Shown one piece after another: positions 7,358-17,251 of a DNA stretch of 64,000 nucleotides (its first letter is position 1; each line of letters begins with the position of its first letter). Under the pieces are notes generated by a model, which saw nothing but the letters and a program-made list of their open reading frames with translations, did no database searches and was not told the origin of the DNA. The DNA comes from Gammaproteobacteria bacterium (GTDB lineage Bacteria > Pseudomonadota > Gammaproteobacteria > Steroidobacterales > Steroidobacteraceae). The stretch is from NCBI GenBank assembly GCA_027365225.1, contig DAHXNV010000009.1:21344-85343 (forward strand). The letters run 5' to 3'. The position numbers and the translations under genes are program-made.

Positions 7358-8212
7358 ATGGCATTGACCCGACAAGTTGTCTCGACGCTCAACAACGACG
7401 GCACGGACGTGATGGGGCCGAACGTCCTGGCGTTCCACTACCCCGACGAGAACCTGGTATCCGGCAGTCTGCTCACCGTCGAGGCCAATCACTTCGCGGT
7501 GCTGAAGTCGCGCGGCGCGGTGCTCGGGGTGTATGACACCGGCCAGTACCCCATCCAGACCCCCGACAAGCCGCTGCTCGGCAGCATCGTGACGGGATTC
7601 TTCGGCGGCCAGTCCCCGTGGCAGTACGAGGTTCTGTACGTCAATCGGGCCAAGCTCCTGGTGCGCAACACCGGCATCGGCACCTCGGCGGAAATGGCCG
7701 AGATGGCCTATCAGGTCGAGTACTACGTGCACGTCGACAGCAAGGACGATGCGCTGAAGCTGATCACGCACATGCCGTTCGCGAAGCACTTCATCGGCAC
7801 CGACGAGGTGGCGAGCTACGCCGGTCCCGTGGTCGAGCAGGCGATCAATCAGGTCATCCAGGTCACGCCGATGGAGAAGATCAACGAGCACATCCACGAG
7901 ATCGTGGAGCTCGTCAAGGAGCATCTCGGCAGCTTCCTCGGTGTGTACGGCGTCACGCTCAACGACGCCAAGGTGCTGATCCTGCCCAAGGACGAGCGCA
8001 TGCGCGAACTGATCTCGCTGCGCGCCTTCGGCCTCTCCGGACTCGACGCCGTGCGCTACTACGTGGCGCTGAAAATGGCCGAGAAGGGCCTGGTGTCGGC
8101 GCCGAACGTGGCCGTCGGCGAGCCGTTCTTCATCGGCGGCGCGACCATGGGCACCTTCCCCGTCACCAACGCCCTGCAGCCGGCCGGTCCCGGGCCGGCA
8201 GCCGGCAAATAG
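7358..8212 (+). CDS. SPFH (band 7-like) domain protein
   Basis: The 284-residue protein looks like a stand-alone SPFH-domain protein of the bacterial 'virion core protein-like' group. It opens with HYPDENLVSGSLLTVEANHFAVLKSRG (about 23-49), which is the first strands of the domain. It continues with VLYVNRAKLLVRNTGIGT (about 89-106) and a helical C-terminal half. There is no signal peptide or membrane segment. SPFH proteins form ring or cage assemblies; the substrate of this group is unknown. CAGGAG lies 7 bases before the ATG at 7358. TACAAT at 7219-7224 is a possible -10. The next gene, 43 bases downstream on the same strand, is a probable partner. Confidence 0.75.
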   Translation: MALTRQVVSTLNNDGTDVMGPNVLAFHYPDENLVSGSLLTVEANHFAVLKSRGAVLGVYDTGQYPIQTPDKPLLGSIVTGFFGGQSPWQYEVLYVNRAKLLVRNTGIGTSAEMAEMAYQVEYYVHVDSKDDALKLITHMPFAKHFIGTDEVASYAGPVVEQAINQVIQVTPMEKINEHIHEIVELVKEHLGSFLGVYGVTLNDAKVLILPKDERMRELISLRAFGLSGLDAVRYYVALKMAEKGLVSAPNVAVGEPFFIGGATMGTFPVTNALQPAGPGPAAGK

Positions 8213-8255
8213 CCACTGCGGGCGTGCCGGCCGCCACGCCCGCGGGAGACGCACC

Positions 8256-8819
8256 GTGGAGCTGAAAACCGCCCCCAACCCGATCGATTCGGCCGGCCCG
8301 GTCAAACAGGTTCTCTCCAACCTGTTCTATGGCTGGGGATACAACTTCTACCGGCGCGAGAATCAGCTGCGCGCCGACGACCTGCTGATCCGCAGCAAGC
8401 TGAGCGCCCTGCTCGGGGAGTGCCGCAAGCACGCCCGGGAACTCGAAGCGAGCTTCCGCCGCGAGCACCTGCCCGCCCCGACCCGGGAGCATCCCTTCGC
8501 CGATCCGGCCGCGCTCGCCAGCGCGCAGTCGCTGCAGCGGGCCGCGCAACAGATCGAGTCACTCGAGACCATGATCCGCACCGCGCCGGTACCCGAGATG
8601 GACCGCATCCATCAACGGCATCGCATCGAAGGCACGACGCTCGAGCAGTTGGCCGATGTCGACGGCCAGCTGGTGCTGGCGGTGGTGGCGCTGCGCGATG
8701 CGGTGGTGGCGCTGCAGGACGGCGCCACGGCGGCCACCGAGCTCAACCGCCTGCTCGTCTCGAGCGCGGTCCGCGCCTTGTGGGAGCAGCGCGAGCGGAT
8801 CCTCTCGGCCCTCGGATAG
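8256..8819 (+). CDS. Hypothetical helical protein paired with the SPFH gene
   Basis: I do not recognise this 187-residue protein. It is predicted almost entirely helical and highly charged, with no signal peptide, membrane segment or cysteine pair. A conserved-looking aromatic N-terminal segment, NLFYGWGYNFYRRENQLRAD (about 22-41), is followed by a Glu/Arg/Gln-rich helix (about 45-110) and a hydrophobic helix LVLAVVALRDAVVAL (about 138-152). The GTG at 8256 is preceded by GGGAGA at a good distance. The 43-base gap after the SPFH gene suggests co-transcription and a joint function, for example a scaffold or adaptor; that is inference. Confidence 0.65.
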   Translation: MELKTAPNPIDSAGPVKQVLSNLFYGWGYNFYRRENQLRADDLLIRSKLSALLGECRKHARELEASFRREHLPAPTREHPFADPAALASAQSLQRAAQQIESLETMIRTAPVPEMDRIHQRHRIEGTTLEQLADVDGQLVLAVVALRDAVVALQDGATAATELNRLLVSSAVRALWEQRERILSALG

Positions 8820-8901
8820 CGGCCGACAAGCCGCACTGGCCATCCACGGCGGCAAGGCACCCGGCCCTCGCGTCCCGCTCGGGCGCTCGCCGCTGCGCGG
8901 C

Positions 8902-9981
8902 TTACCCCTTGCGCTCGCCTTGGCCGCCGAAGCCGAGCCGCATCGCCCCGAACGCCTTGTCGGCGAATTCCCCGTTGCCGCGCGAGGCGAAACGGGCATA
9001 CAGCGCCGCGCTCAACACATGCGCCGGCACCCCCATCTCGATGGCGGCCTGCACGGCCCAGCGCTCCTCGCCCGAGTCGGGCACTTGACCGCTGTAGCCC
9101 GACAGCGAGGGATCGTCGGCCAACGCCCGGGCCATCAGATCCAACAGTTTCGATGAGACGATGCTGCCGTGCCGCCACACCTCGGTGATGGCGGCGGTGT
9201 CGAGCCGGTACTGGAACAGCCGCGGATGATCGAGCGGCGCGCTGTTGGCGTCGGCGGACTTGCGCGACTCGCACAGGCCGGCGTCGGCGTTTTGCAGCAC
9301 GCTGAGACCTTCGGCGTACGCGGCCATCACGCCGTACTCGATGCCGTTCAGTACCATCTTGACGAAGTGGCCGGCGCCGCTCGGGCCGCAGTACAGATAA
9401 CCCATGGACGCCATCGCCAGGGCATCCTCATTCGCGGCGCCGTGCCGCTGCCCGGCCCTCGGCGCCGAGCCTGCGGCCCGCGCGGGTCGTGGCGCCGCGC
9501 GCCGTTCCGCGACCCGCCCGCCGGGGGAGAGCGTGCCGAAGATCGGCTCGAGCGTCTCGAAGGTATCGAGGTCACCGCCGACCATCAGGCAGTACCCCTG
9601 CACGACCCCGAGGACACCGCGACTGGTGCCGACATCGAGATAGTGGACACCGTCGGCACGCAGCGCATCGGCGCGGCGGATGTCGTCGGAATAATGCGAG
9701 TTGCCGCCATCGACGAGGATGTCGCCCGCGGCGAGCTGCGAGCTCAAATGACCGATCACCTCGTCCACCGCGCTGGCCGGTACCATGATCCAGATGGTGC
9801 GCGGGGCCGGCAAGCGCTCGACCAGATCCGCGGTGGAGGAAGCGCCGATTGCGCCCACCGCCGCGGCGGCACGCACGGCCTTGACGGATTTGTCATACGC
9901 CACGCACTCATGACCGTCCTCGATCAGACGGCGCACCATGTACGCGCCCATGCCCCCAAGCCCAATCATGCCGATTCGCAT
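8902..9981 (-). CDS. gnd: 6-phosphogluconate dehydrogenase, decarboxylating (short GndA/YqeC type)
   Basis: The 359-residue enzyme begins MRIGMIGLGGMGAYMVRRL, an NAD(P)-binding Rossmann motif. It carries VDGGNSHYSDDIRRA (about 91-105), the substrate-binding signature, and GPSGAGHFVKMVLNGIEYG, which holds the catalytic Lys and the Asn/Glu pair. The length is that of the short, often NAD-preferring family rather than the 470-residue Gnd of E. coli. A Pro/Arg/Ala-rich linker (about residues 152-190) between the two domains is longer than I expect for this family. It converts 6-phosphogluconate to ribulose 5-phosphate. It forms a functional pair with pgl although it is on the other strand. Confidence 0.88.
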   Translation of the reverse strand: MRIGMIGLGGMGAYMVRRLIEDGHECVAYDKSVKAVRAAAAVGAIGASSTADLVERLPAPRTIWIMVPASAVDEVIGHLSSQLAAGDILVDGGNSHYSDDIRRADALRADGVHYLDVGTSRGVLGVVQGYCLMVGGDLDTFETLEPIFGTLSPGGRVAERRAAPRPARAAGSAPRAGQRHGAANEDALAMASMGYLYCGPSGAGHFVKMVLNGIEYGVMAAYAEGLSVLQNADAGLCESRKSADANSAPLDHPRLFQYRLDTAAITEVWRHGSIVSSKLLDLMARALADDPSLSGYSGQVPDSGEERWAVQAAIEMGVPAHVLSAALYARFASRGNGEFADKAFGAMRLGFGGQGERKG

Positions 9982-10101
9982 CGTATCCCCCTCGAGTCTT
10001 CAGTCTACGCTCAGCCGCCGGTGCCGCGGCAACGGCCGCGGGCGGCCGCCGGTGCCGGACGATCGCGCTCGGTACCTCATGCGCACCACCGGCTCCCCAT
10101 G

Positions 10102-11596
<1,495 letters not shown>

Positions 11597-11854
11597 TGCA
11601 GCATATTACCCTGAACGACTCGCCGGACGCGGCATGGCCACCTCGGAGCAGGCTCCGTCGGGCGGCGGGCCCCGTCACCCACGCCGGTCTGCGGCTGTGC
11701 CGCCGCCTTGCACGGTGTCGGACACGCCCCGCCGGTGCGCGGCGCGGTCCGCACGTCCCCGTTCACCCCATGCGCAGGTTCTTGGGACACGAACCGGGCC
11801 TGCGCGAGCACCGCGCGAACGGGCGCCGAGAACACCGGGAGAGCGCCATGGAAT

Positions 11855-11863
11855 TGCTACAAT
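11855..11863 (+). promoter_or_regulatory. kdsD extended -10 promoter, predicted leaderless
   Basis: TGCTACAAT (TG at 11855-11856, hexamer TACAAT at 11858-11863) is an extended -10 element without a recognisable -35. Only seven bases separate it from the kdsD ATG at 11871, so the transcript should begin at or next to the start codon. The cpdA start shows the same arrangement (23744-23761). Confidence 0.55.
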
Positions 11864-11870
11864 TCCCAGG

Positions 11871-12869
11871 ATGAATTCCGCCCCCGCCCCCGCCGACGCC
11901 GCCGACCAGGGCCTGCTCGCGGCCGCGCGGCGCGCCCTCGCGATCGAAGCCCGCGCGGTCGAGGCGTTGCTCGCGCGTCTCGACGTGCGCTTCGCGGCCG
12001 CCTGCCGGCTGTGCCTCGAGTGCCAGGGGCGCGTCGTGGTCACGGGCATCGGCAAGTCCGGGCATGTGGCGCGTAAAATCGCCTCGACGCTCGCCAGCAC
12101 GGGCAGCCCCGCGTTCTTTCTGCACCCGGCCGAGGCCAGTCACGGCGACCTCGGCATGATCACGCGCGCCGACCTCGTGCTGGCCCTGTCCAATTCCGGT
12201 GAGACACCCGAGGTCCTGCTGCTTCTACCCCATCTGACACGCCTGGCCGTGCCGCTCATCGCCATGGTGGGCAAGTCCGACTCGACCCTCGGCCGCTCGG
12301 CGACCGTCGTGCTCGACGTCAGCGTGCCGGAGGAGGCCTGCCCGTTGAATCTCGCGCCGACGGCCAGCACAACCGCGGCGCTGGCGATGGGCGACGCGCT
12401 CGCCGTGGCCGTGCTCGAGGCGCGCGGCTTCACCGAGCTGGACTTCGCGCGCTCGCACCCCGGCGGCATGCTCGGCCGTCAGCTGCTGCTGCGCGTCGAG
12501 CAGCTGATGCGCACCGGGCAGGCGGCGCCGGTGGTGCGCCCCGAGGCGACGCTGGCCGAGGGGCTGCTCGAGATGTCGCGCAAAGGCCTCGGCATGACGG
12601 TGATCACCGGCGCCGATGACGTTGTGATCGGGGTCTTCACCGACGGCGATCTGCGCCGCGCGCTCGATCGCCAGATCGACGTCCACCGGGTCACCATGCG
12701 CGAGGTCATGACGACACCGTGCAAGACGATCGGCCCGCAGGAGCTGGCCGCCGAGGCGGTGCACCGCATGGAGCTGTACCGCATCACGGCTCTGCCGGTC
12801 GCCGATGCCGCGGGGCGCCTGGTCGGCGCGCTGAACGTACACGATCTGTTCCGGGCCGGTGTCGTGTGA
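11871..12869 (+). CDS. kdsD: D-arabinose 5-phosphate isomerase KdsD
   Basis: The 332-residue enzyme interconverts ribulose 5-phosphate and arabinose 5-phosphate, the first step toward Kdo. It has an N-terminal SIS domain (VVVTGIGKSGHVARKIASTL at about 52-71, with HPAEASHGDLGM, LALSNSGETPEVL and HPGGMLGR) and two C-terminal CBS domains (about 205-325). The ATG at 11871 sits seven bases behind an extended -10 element. It is the first gene of the run kdsD-kdsC-lptC-lptA-lptB-rpoN-hpf-rapZ. The next gene overlaps its stop by 4 bases (GTGA). Confidence 0.95.
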   Translation: MNSAPAPADAADQGLLAAARRALAIEARAVEALLARLDVRFAAACRLCLECQGRVVVTGIGKSGHVARKIASTLASTGSPAFFLHPAEASHGDLGMITRADLVLALSNSGETPEVLLLLPHLTRLAVPLIAMVGKSDSTLGRSATVVLDVSVPEEACPLNLAPTASTTAALAMGDALAVAVLEARGFTELDFARSHPGGMLGRQLLLRVEQLMRTGQAAPVVRPEATLAEGLLEMSRKGLGMTVITGADDVVIGVFTDGDLRRALDRQIDVHRVTMREVMTTPCKTIGPQELAAEAVHRMELYRITALPVADAAGRLVGALNVHDLFRAGVV

Positions 12870-13354
12870 GCACCGACATTGCGCGCATCCGGCTGTTGGT
12901 GCTCGATGTCGATGGCGTCCTGACGGACGGCCGCCTGTACTACGGTCCGCGGGGCGAGGCGTTGAAGGTATTTCACGCCCGCGATGGCGCGGGGCTGCAG
13001 CAGCTGCGCGCGGCGGGCATGGTGATAGCCGTGATCTCCGGGAGACGCTCGCCGATGACACGCCGGCGCTGCCGCGAGCTTGGCATACGGCATGTGATCC
13101 AGGGCGTGGCGGACAAGCAGGCTGCATTGCAGCGGCTGTGCGCGCGCCTGGCCATCGAGCCCGCCGAATGCGCCTGCATCGGCGATGACACGCCCGACGT
13201 GCCGATGATGCGCGCGGCGGGCCTGGCCTTTGCGGTGGCCGACGCGCACGAAGCGGCCCGGCGCGCCGCCCACGTCGTGACGGTTCTGCCGGGTGGATGC
13301 GGAGCGGTGCGCGAGGTCTGCGACCGGCTGCTCGCGGCCCGGCACCCGACTTGA
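12866..13354 (+). CDS. kdsC: 3-deoxy-D-manno-octulosonate 8-phosphate phosphatase KdsC
   Basis: This 162-residue HAD-superfamily phosphatase carries LDVDGVLTD near the N-terminus (nucleophile Asp14, acid/base Asp16), ISGRRSPM (motif II), the Lys of DKQAAL, and CIGDDTPDVPMM (motif IV Asp pair). It removes phosphate from Kdo 8-phosphate in the cytoplasm. The start is GTG at 12866, overlapping the kdsD stop by 4 bases, and the length then matches other KdsC proteins without an N-terminal extension. Confidence 0.94.
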   Translation: MSTDIARIRLLVLDVDGVLTDGRLYYGPRGEALKVFHARDGAGLQQLRAAGMVIAVISGRRSPMTRRRCRELGIRHVIQGVADKQAALQRLCARLAIEPAECACIGDDTPDVPMMRAAGLAFAVADAHEAARRAAHVVTVLPGGCGAVREVCDRLLAARHPT

Positions 13355-13369
13355 GACGGCGGCGACTGC

Positions 13370-13933
13370 GTGATTTACCGGATATTCGCGTTCCTGACGG
13401 TGGTGGCGGTGATCATCGGCTCGCTGCTGCTGTCGCGCCAGGAAGGCGCGCCCCAAACCACGACCGTCGCGCAAAGCGATGCGAACGAGGGATATTCGGC
13501 GCGCGATGCGCAGCTGTGGGAAACCGGCGCGAACGGCCTGCCGCTCTACACCGTCGATGCCGCCCTGATCCGCGAGCGGCCGCGCCACGACACCGTGCGG
13601 CTGACCCGGGTGAGCCTGAGCTTCCTCGATCCGAGCGGCAACAAATGGCTCGCGACCGCCGACCGGGGCGAGATCGTGCGCGGCAGCGGCCAGGTGCAGC
13701 TGGCGGGCCACGTCCACGTCACCGCCGCGGTGCAGAAGGGGCGGGCCCCCATCCTGATCCGCACCGACGCGCTGACCTTCGACAGCCACACCGACCGGGT
13801 GAGCACCGCCGACCCGGTGACCCTGCTGTGGGCGGGGCAGCAGCTCGACGCCAAAGGTCTGATCGTGAGCTTGAAGACCCATCGCCTCCAGTTAGAATCC
13901 CAGATCCATGCCATCGTCACGCCCTCGCACTAG
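13370..13933 (+). CDS. lptC: LPS export protein LptC
   Basis: The 187-residue protein has a single N-terminal membrane helix (about residues 3-20) and a periplasmic beta-jellyroll with the family spacing, including LPLYTVDAALIRE, SSGNK-like turns, and LTFDSHTDRVSTADPV (about 134-149). LptC hands lipopolysaccharide from the LptBFG transporter to LptA. It starts at GTG 13370, 15 bases after kdsC. It overlaps lptA by 26 bases. Identification rests on fold pattern plus the conserved position between kdsC and lptA. Confidence 0.88.
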   Translation: MIYRIFAFLTVVAVIIGSLLLSRQEGAPQTTTVAQSDANEGYSARDAQLWETGANGLPLYTVDAALIRERPRHDTVRLTRVSLSFLDPSGNKWLATADRGEIVRGSGQVQLAGHVHVTAAVQKGRAPILIRTDALTFDSHTDRVSTADPVTLLWAGQQLDAKGLIVSLKTHRLQLESQIHAIVTPSH

Positions 13934-14588
13934 ATTCGCGCTGCTCGCCGCGGCACTGGCGGGGCTCGGCGCCGCGCGGCCGCCGACTCTGCCGCACCGC
14001 ACGTACACGTTCGATGCGGCCTCCTCGGAGATCAACTACAAAGCGCAGACGGGCGTGTTCCAGAACATCGAGATCTCGCAAGGCAAGGTCACAGTGTTCG
14101 CCGACCGGGCACATGCGATCGGCATCGGCAGGCCCGACGGCCAGTGGACTCTGATCGGCAAGGTACGCGTGCACGCGCCTCCGCATGGCAACTTGAGCTC
14201 CGAGCGAGCCGTCGTGCAGGTGCGCAATCAGCGGGTCACGAAGGTCACCGTCACCGGAAGTCCGGCGCATTTCAGCCAGCGGGGCAAGGCCCCGCGCAAG
14301 CTCACCGAAGGCCACGCCGACCAGATCGTCTACAATGTGACGGCCGGTACCGTGGAGCTGAACCGCGACGCATGGCTCAGCGACGGCCGCAACCAGATCA
14401 GCGGCCCGCAGATCCGATACAACATCCTCAAGGACCGCATCGAGGCGACCTCCGAGGGGCCAGGCAAGCGCGTCCATATCTCCATCGGACCGCAGACCGT
14501 CTCGGGGAACAAGCAGGCGCACCCCCGGGGCAACACGGCGCGCGCCCCGGGGAAACCCGGCCCGAAGCCGCCCGGACGCTCGCCCTGA
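13908..14588 (+). CDS. lptA: LPS periplasmic bridge protein LptA
   Basis: The 226-residue protein has an N-terminal signal segment ([19 protein letters not shown], cleavage probably near residue 24). An OstA-type beta-jellyroll follows, with the characteristic alternation [27 protein letters not shown]. LptA oligomers bridge LptC and LptD across the periplasm. The C-terminal 35 residues are Pro/Gly/Arg/Lys-rich and probably disordered, longer than in E. coli LptA. Its stop shares a base with the lptB start. Confidence 0.9.
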   Translation: MPSSRPRTRFALLAAALAGLGAARPPTLPHRTYTFDAASSEINYKAQTGVFQNIEISQGKVTVFADRAHAIGIGRPDGQWTLIGKVRVHAPPHGNLSSERAVVQVRNQRVTKVTVTGSPAHFSQRGKAPRKLTEGHADQIVYNVTAGTVELNRDAWLSDGRNQISGPQIRYNILKDRIEATSEGPGKRVHISIGPQTVSGNKQAHPRGNTARAPGKPGPKPPGRSP

Positions 14589-15310
14589 TGTCGCTCAAGG
14601 CCGCCGGTCTGGAAAAGCGCTACCGATCCCGGAAAGTCGTCCGTGGCATGAGCCTCGAGGTGGCCCCCGGAGAGGTCGTCGGACTGCTCGGCCCGAATGG
14701 CGCCGGCAAGACCACCGCCTTTTACATGATGGTGGGACTGGTGCGCTGCGACGCCGGGCGGATCCATCTCGGGGAGCGGGACATCACCACGCTGCCGATG
14801 CATCGGCGGGCCGAACTCGGCCTGGGATACTTGCCCCAGGAAGCGTCCGTCTTCCGCCGCCTGTCGGTGGAAAACAACGTGCTCGCGATCCTCGAGAGAC
14901 GGGCCGACCTGGACCGGGCGGCGCGCGAGCAACGCCTGGAGGAGCTGCTCGAGGAGCTGCGCATCGGACACGTACGGCGCAGCCTCGGTCTGTCCCTCTC
15001 CGGAGGCGAGCGCCGGCGCGTGGAGATCGCCCGCGCACTCGCGGCCGAACCGCGCTTCATGCTCCTCGATGAGCCCTTCGCCGGGGTCGATCCGCTGTCG
15101 GTGCTCGACATCCAGCGCATCATCGGCGAGCTCACCGGCCGCGGGATCGGCGTGCTCATCACGGATCACAACGTGCGCGAGACCCTCGGGGTCTGCAGCC
15201 GCGCGTATATCGTCAATCAGGGAACTGTGATCGCCGCCGGAAACGCCGAAGAAATTCTTGCCAATCCCCACGTCCGTGAGGTGTACTTGGGCGAGTCGTT
15301 CCGTCTTTGA
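14588..15310 (+). CDS. lptB: LPS export ABC transporter ATPase LptB
   Basis: The 240-residue ATPase has Walker [10 protein letters not shown] (about 36-44), Q-loop [12 protein letters not shown], signature LSGGERRR (about 138-145), Walker [14 protein letters not shown] (about 157-169) and the switch His in ITDHNV. The Q-loop wording [15 protein letters not shown] is specific to LptB among ABC proteins. It powers extraction of LPS from the inner membrane with LptF and LptG, which are not in this window. The ATG at 14588 overlaps the lptA stop by one base. Confidence 0.97.
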   Translation: MSLKAAGLEKRYRSRKVVRGMSLEVAPGEVVGLLGPNGAGKTTAFYMMVGLVRCDAGRIHLGERDITTLPMHRRAELGLGYLPQEASVFRRLSVENNVLAILERRADLDRAAREQRLEELLEELRIGHVRRSLGLSLSGGERRRVEIARALAAEPRFMLLDEPFAGVDPLSVLDIQRIIGELTGRGIGVLITDHNVRETLGVCSRAYIVNQGTVIAAGNAEEILANPHVREVYLGESFRL

Positions 15311-15407
15311 GGGGCTGCAGGGCGCTCGGGCCGGGCGACCGCGCAAGCCATCGATCAACCGTATTTGCCGCCGGGACAAGAACGCCGCGACCGTCACCGA
15401 TGCCACC

Positions 15408-16865
15408 ATGCTGAAACCCTCTCTGCAGCTCAAGCTGGGTCAGCAACTGACCATGACCCCGCAGCTGCAGCAGGCGATCCGGCTTCTGCAGCTGCCTGCG
15501 CTGGAGCTGCAGGCGCATATCCGCGAGCTGCTCGAAACCAACGTCATGCTCGAGCCGCTCGAAGACGGCGAGAGCGATTCCGGCGAGGCGCTCGAGGCGG
15601 GTGAATCGAGCGCACCGGCCGAGGAGTCGGCCGAGGAGCGGACCGAGGCCGCCGAGAGTCGCGAGAGCGTCGAAGTCCTCGAGGACGACTGGGGCGGACA
15701 GAGCGCCGGGCCGGCCGAGTCCAGCTGGAACGGGGACGATCTGGATCGGGTCCAGGAGGTCGCGGACGCCTCGGGGCAATCCCTGCAAGACTATCTGCTC
15801 TGGCAGCTCGAGCTCGCGAGGCTCGAGCCTCGCGAACTCGCCATCGCGCGCGCCATCGTCGATGCCATCAATGACGACGGCTACGTGACCGAGTCGATGG
15901 AAGAGATCGCCGAGACGCTCAAACCGGAAGTGCACTGCACGGCGAGCGAGGTCGCATCGGTCCTCGGCGGCGTGCAGGCCCTCGATCCGCCGGGGATCGG
16001 CGCACGCGGCATCGGCGAGTGCATCGAGCTGCAATTGCGCCAGCTCGACCCGGACACCCCGGGCCTGGCCACCGCGCTCGAGATCGCCCGGCGCCATCTC
16101 GAGCGCCTGGCGTGCCGGGAGCTGTCCACGCTGAAGCGCGAGCTGCGCGCCAGCGACGAGGAACTCACCGAGGCCCTGGCGCTGGTGCGCTCATGCCACC
16201 CGCGACCGGGCTCCACCGTGAGCACCGGCGCCCCCGAGTACGTCGTACCGGACGTATTCGTGCGGCGCACCGAGCACGGCTGGAGCGTGGAGATCAATTC
16301 GGCCACTTTGCCGCGAATTCGTCTCAATCACAGCTATGCAAGCCTGCTCGGCCGCAGCGCCACCCACGCCACGTTGCGTGCGCAGTTGCAGGAGGCGCGC
16401 TGGCTGCTGAAGAGCCTGGAGATCCGCCATGAGACGCTGATCAAGGTCGCCCGCTCGATCGTCGAGCGGCAGGTCGCGTTTCTCGAGCATGGCGAGGAGC
16501 ACATGCGCCCGATGATCCTCAAGGACATTGCCGAGGCGATCGGCATGCACGAGTCGACCATCTCGCGGGTGACTTCCGGCAAGTACATGCACACCCCTCG
16601 CGGGGTATTCGAACTTCGTTACTTCTTCTCGAGTCAGATTGAAGGCGCCGATGGTTCGGGCACCTCCTCGACGGCAATACGCGCCAAGATCAGGAAGCTG
16701 GTCAAGGACGAGGATCCGCTCGCGCCGCTCAGCGACGGGCGCATCGCCGCGCTGCTCTCCGCCGAGGGCATACCGGTGGCGCGCCGCACCGTCGCGAAGT
16801 ACCGAGAGGCGATGGGCATCCCCGCCTCGAGCGAGCGCAAGCGCTCCGGATCGGCGCAGATCTGA
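15408..16865 (+). CDS. rpoN: RNA polymerase sigma-54 factor RpoN
   Basis: The 485-residue protein shows all three RpoN regions. The N-terminal activator-binding region is Gln/Leu-rich (LKLGQQLTMTPQLQQAIRLL, residues 7-26). It is followed by an acidic region II (about 50-120), the core-binding and helix-turn-helix part (DIAEAIGMHESTISRVTSGKYM), and the RpoN box ARRTVAKYRE at residues 458-467, which reads the -24 element. It directs transcription of enhancer-dependent promoters. The position after lptB and before hpf is the standard one. A frame extension upstream overlaps lptB and is not real; the ATG at 15408 begins the conserved MLKPSLQL. Confidence 0.97.
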   Translation: MLKPSLQLKLGQQLTMTPQLQQAIRLLQLPALELQAHIRELLETNVMLEPLEDGESDSGEALEAGESSAPAEESAEERTEAAESRESVEVLEDDWGGQSAGPAESSWNGDDLDRVQEVADASGQSLQDYLLWQLELARLEPRELAIARAIVDAINDDGYVTESMEEIAETLKPEVHCTASEVASVLGGVQALDPPGIGARGIGECIELQLRQLDPDTPGLATALEIARRHLERLACRELSTLKRELRASDEELTEALALVRSCHPRPGSTVSTGAPEYVVPDVFVRRTEHGWSVEINSATLPRIRLNHSYASLLGRSATHATLRAQLQEARWLLKSLEIRHETLIKVARSIVERQVAFLEHGEEHMRPMILKDIAEAIGMHESTISRVTSGKYMHTPRGVFELRYFFSSQIEGADGSGTSSTAIRAKIRKLVKDEDPLAPLSDGRIAALLSAEGIPVARRTVAKYREAMGIPASSERKRSGSAQI

Positions 16866-16911
16866 GCGCTCTTTGATCGACAACCGGTCTTGCACGCGAT
16901 AGGAGATGATC

Positions 16912-17229
16912 ATGCAGCTGAATGTCACCGGCCAGAACATCGAGATCACCCCGGCCCTGCGCGGATACGTGGAGAAGAAGCTCGAGCGCATCGAGCGGCA
17001 CTTCGACCAGGTCATCAACGTGCACTGCGTGCTGAGCGTGGAGAAGCTGCGCCAGAAGGCCGAGGCCACGGTGCTGGTGAGCGGCAATTCCATTCATGCC
17101 GATTCGATCGAGGAGGACATGTACGCGGCCATCGATCTGCTCGCCGACAAGCTCGACCGGTGCGTCAAGAAACACAAGGAGAAGCTGACCGACCACCACG
17201 CGCTCGAGGGACGAGCGCTGCGCGCCTGA
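16912..17229 (+). CDS. hpf: Ribosome hibernation promoting factor, short form (HPF)
   Basis: The 105-residue protein starts MQLNVTGQNIEITPALRGYVEKKLERIERHF and carries the strand-helix pattern of the short HPF/YfiA family, with DMYAAIDLLADKLDRCVKKHKEKL at the end. It binds the 30S subunit in the stationary phase and promotes 100S dimers. Two ATGs are possible; 16912 is chosen because AGGAG then lies 6 bases upstream, whereas it abuts the ATG at 16906. The ptsN gene that usually follows hpf is missing: only 22 bases separate it from rapZ. Confidence 0.95.
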   Translation: MQLNVTGQNIEITPALRGYVEKKLERIERHFDQVINVHCVLSVEKLRQKAEATVLVSGNSIHADSIEEDMYAAIDLLADKLDRCVKKHKEKLTDHHALEGRALRA

Positions 17230-17251
17230 GCGCGCCGGCAGCGGACAGCCC

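Noticed and set aside
11597..11870. Remnants of the mla operon between ibaG and kdsD
   Set aside because: mla genes often lie here in relatives, but I find no recognisable ATP-binding or MlaD/MlaB motif in any frame of the 274-base gap.
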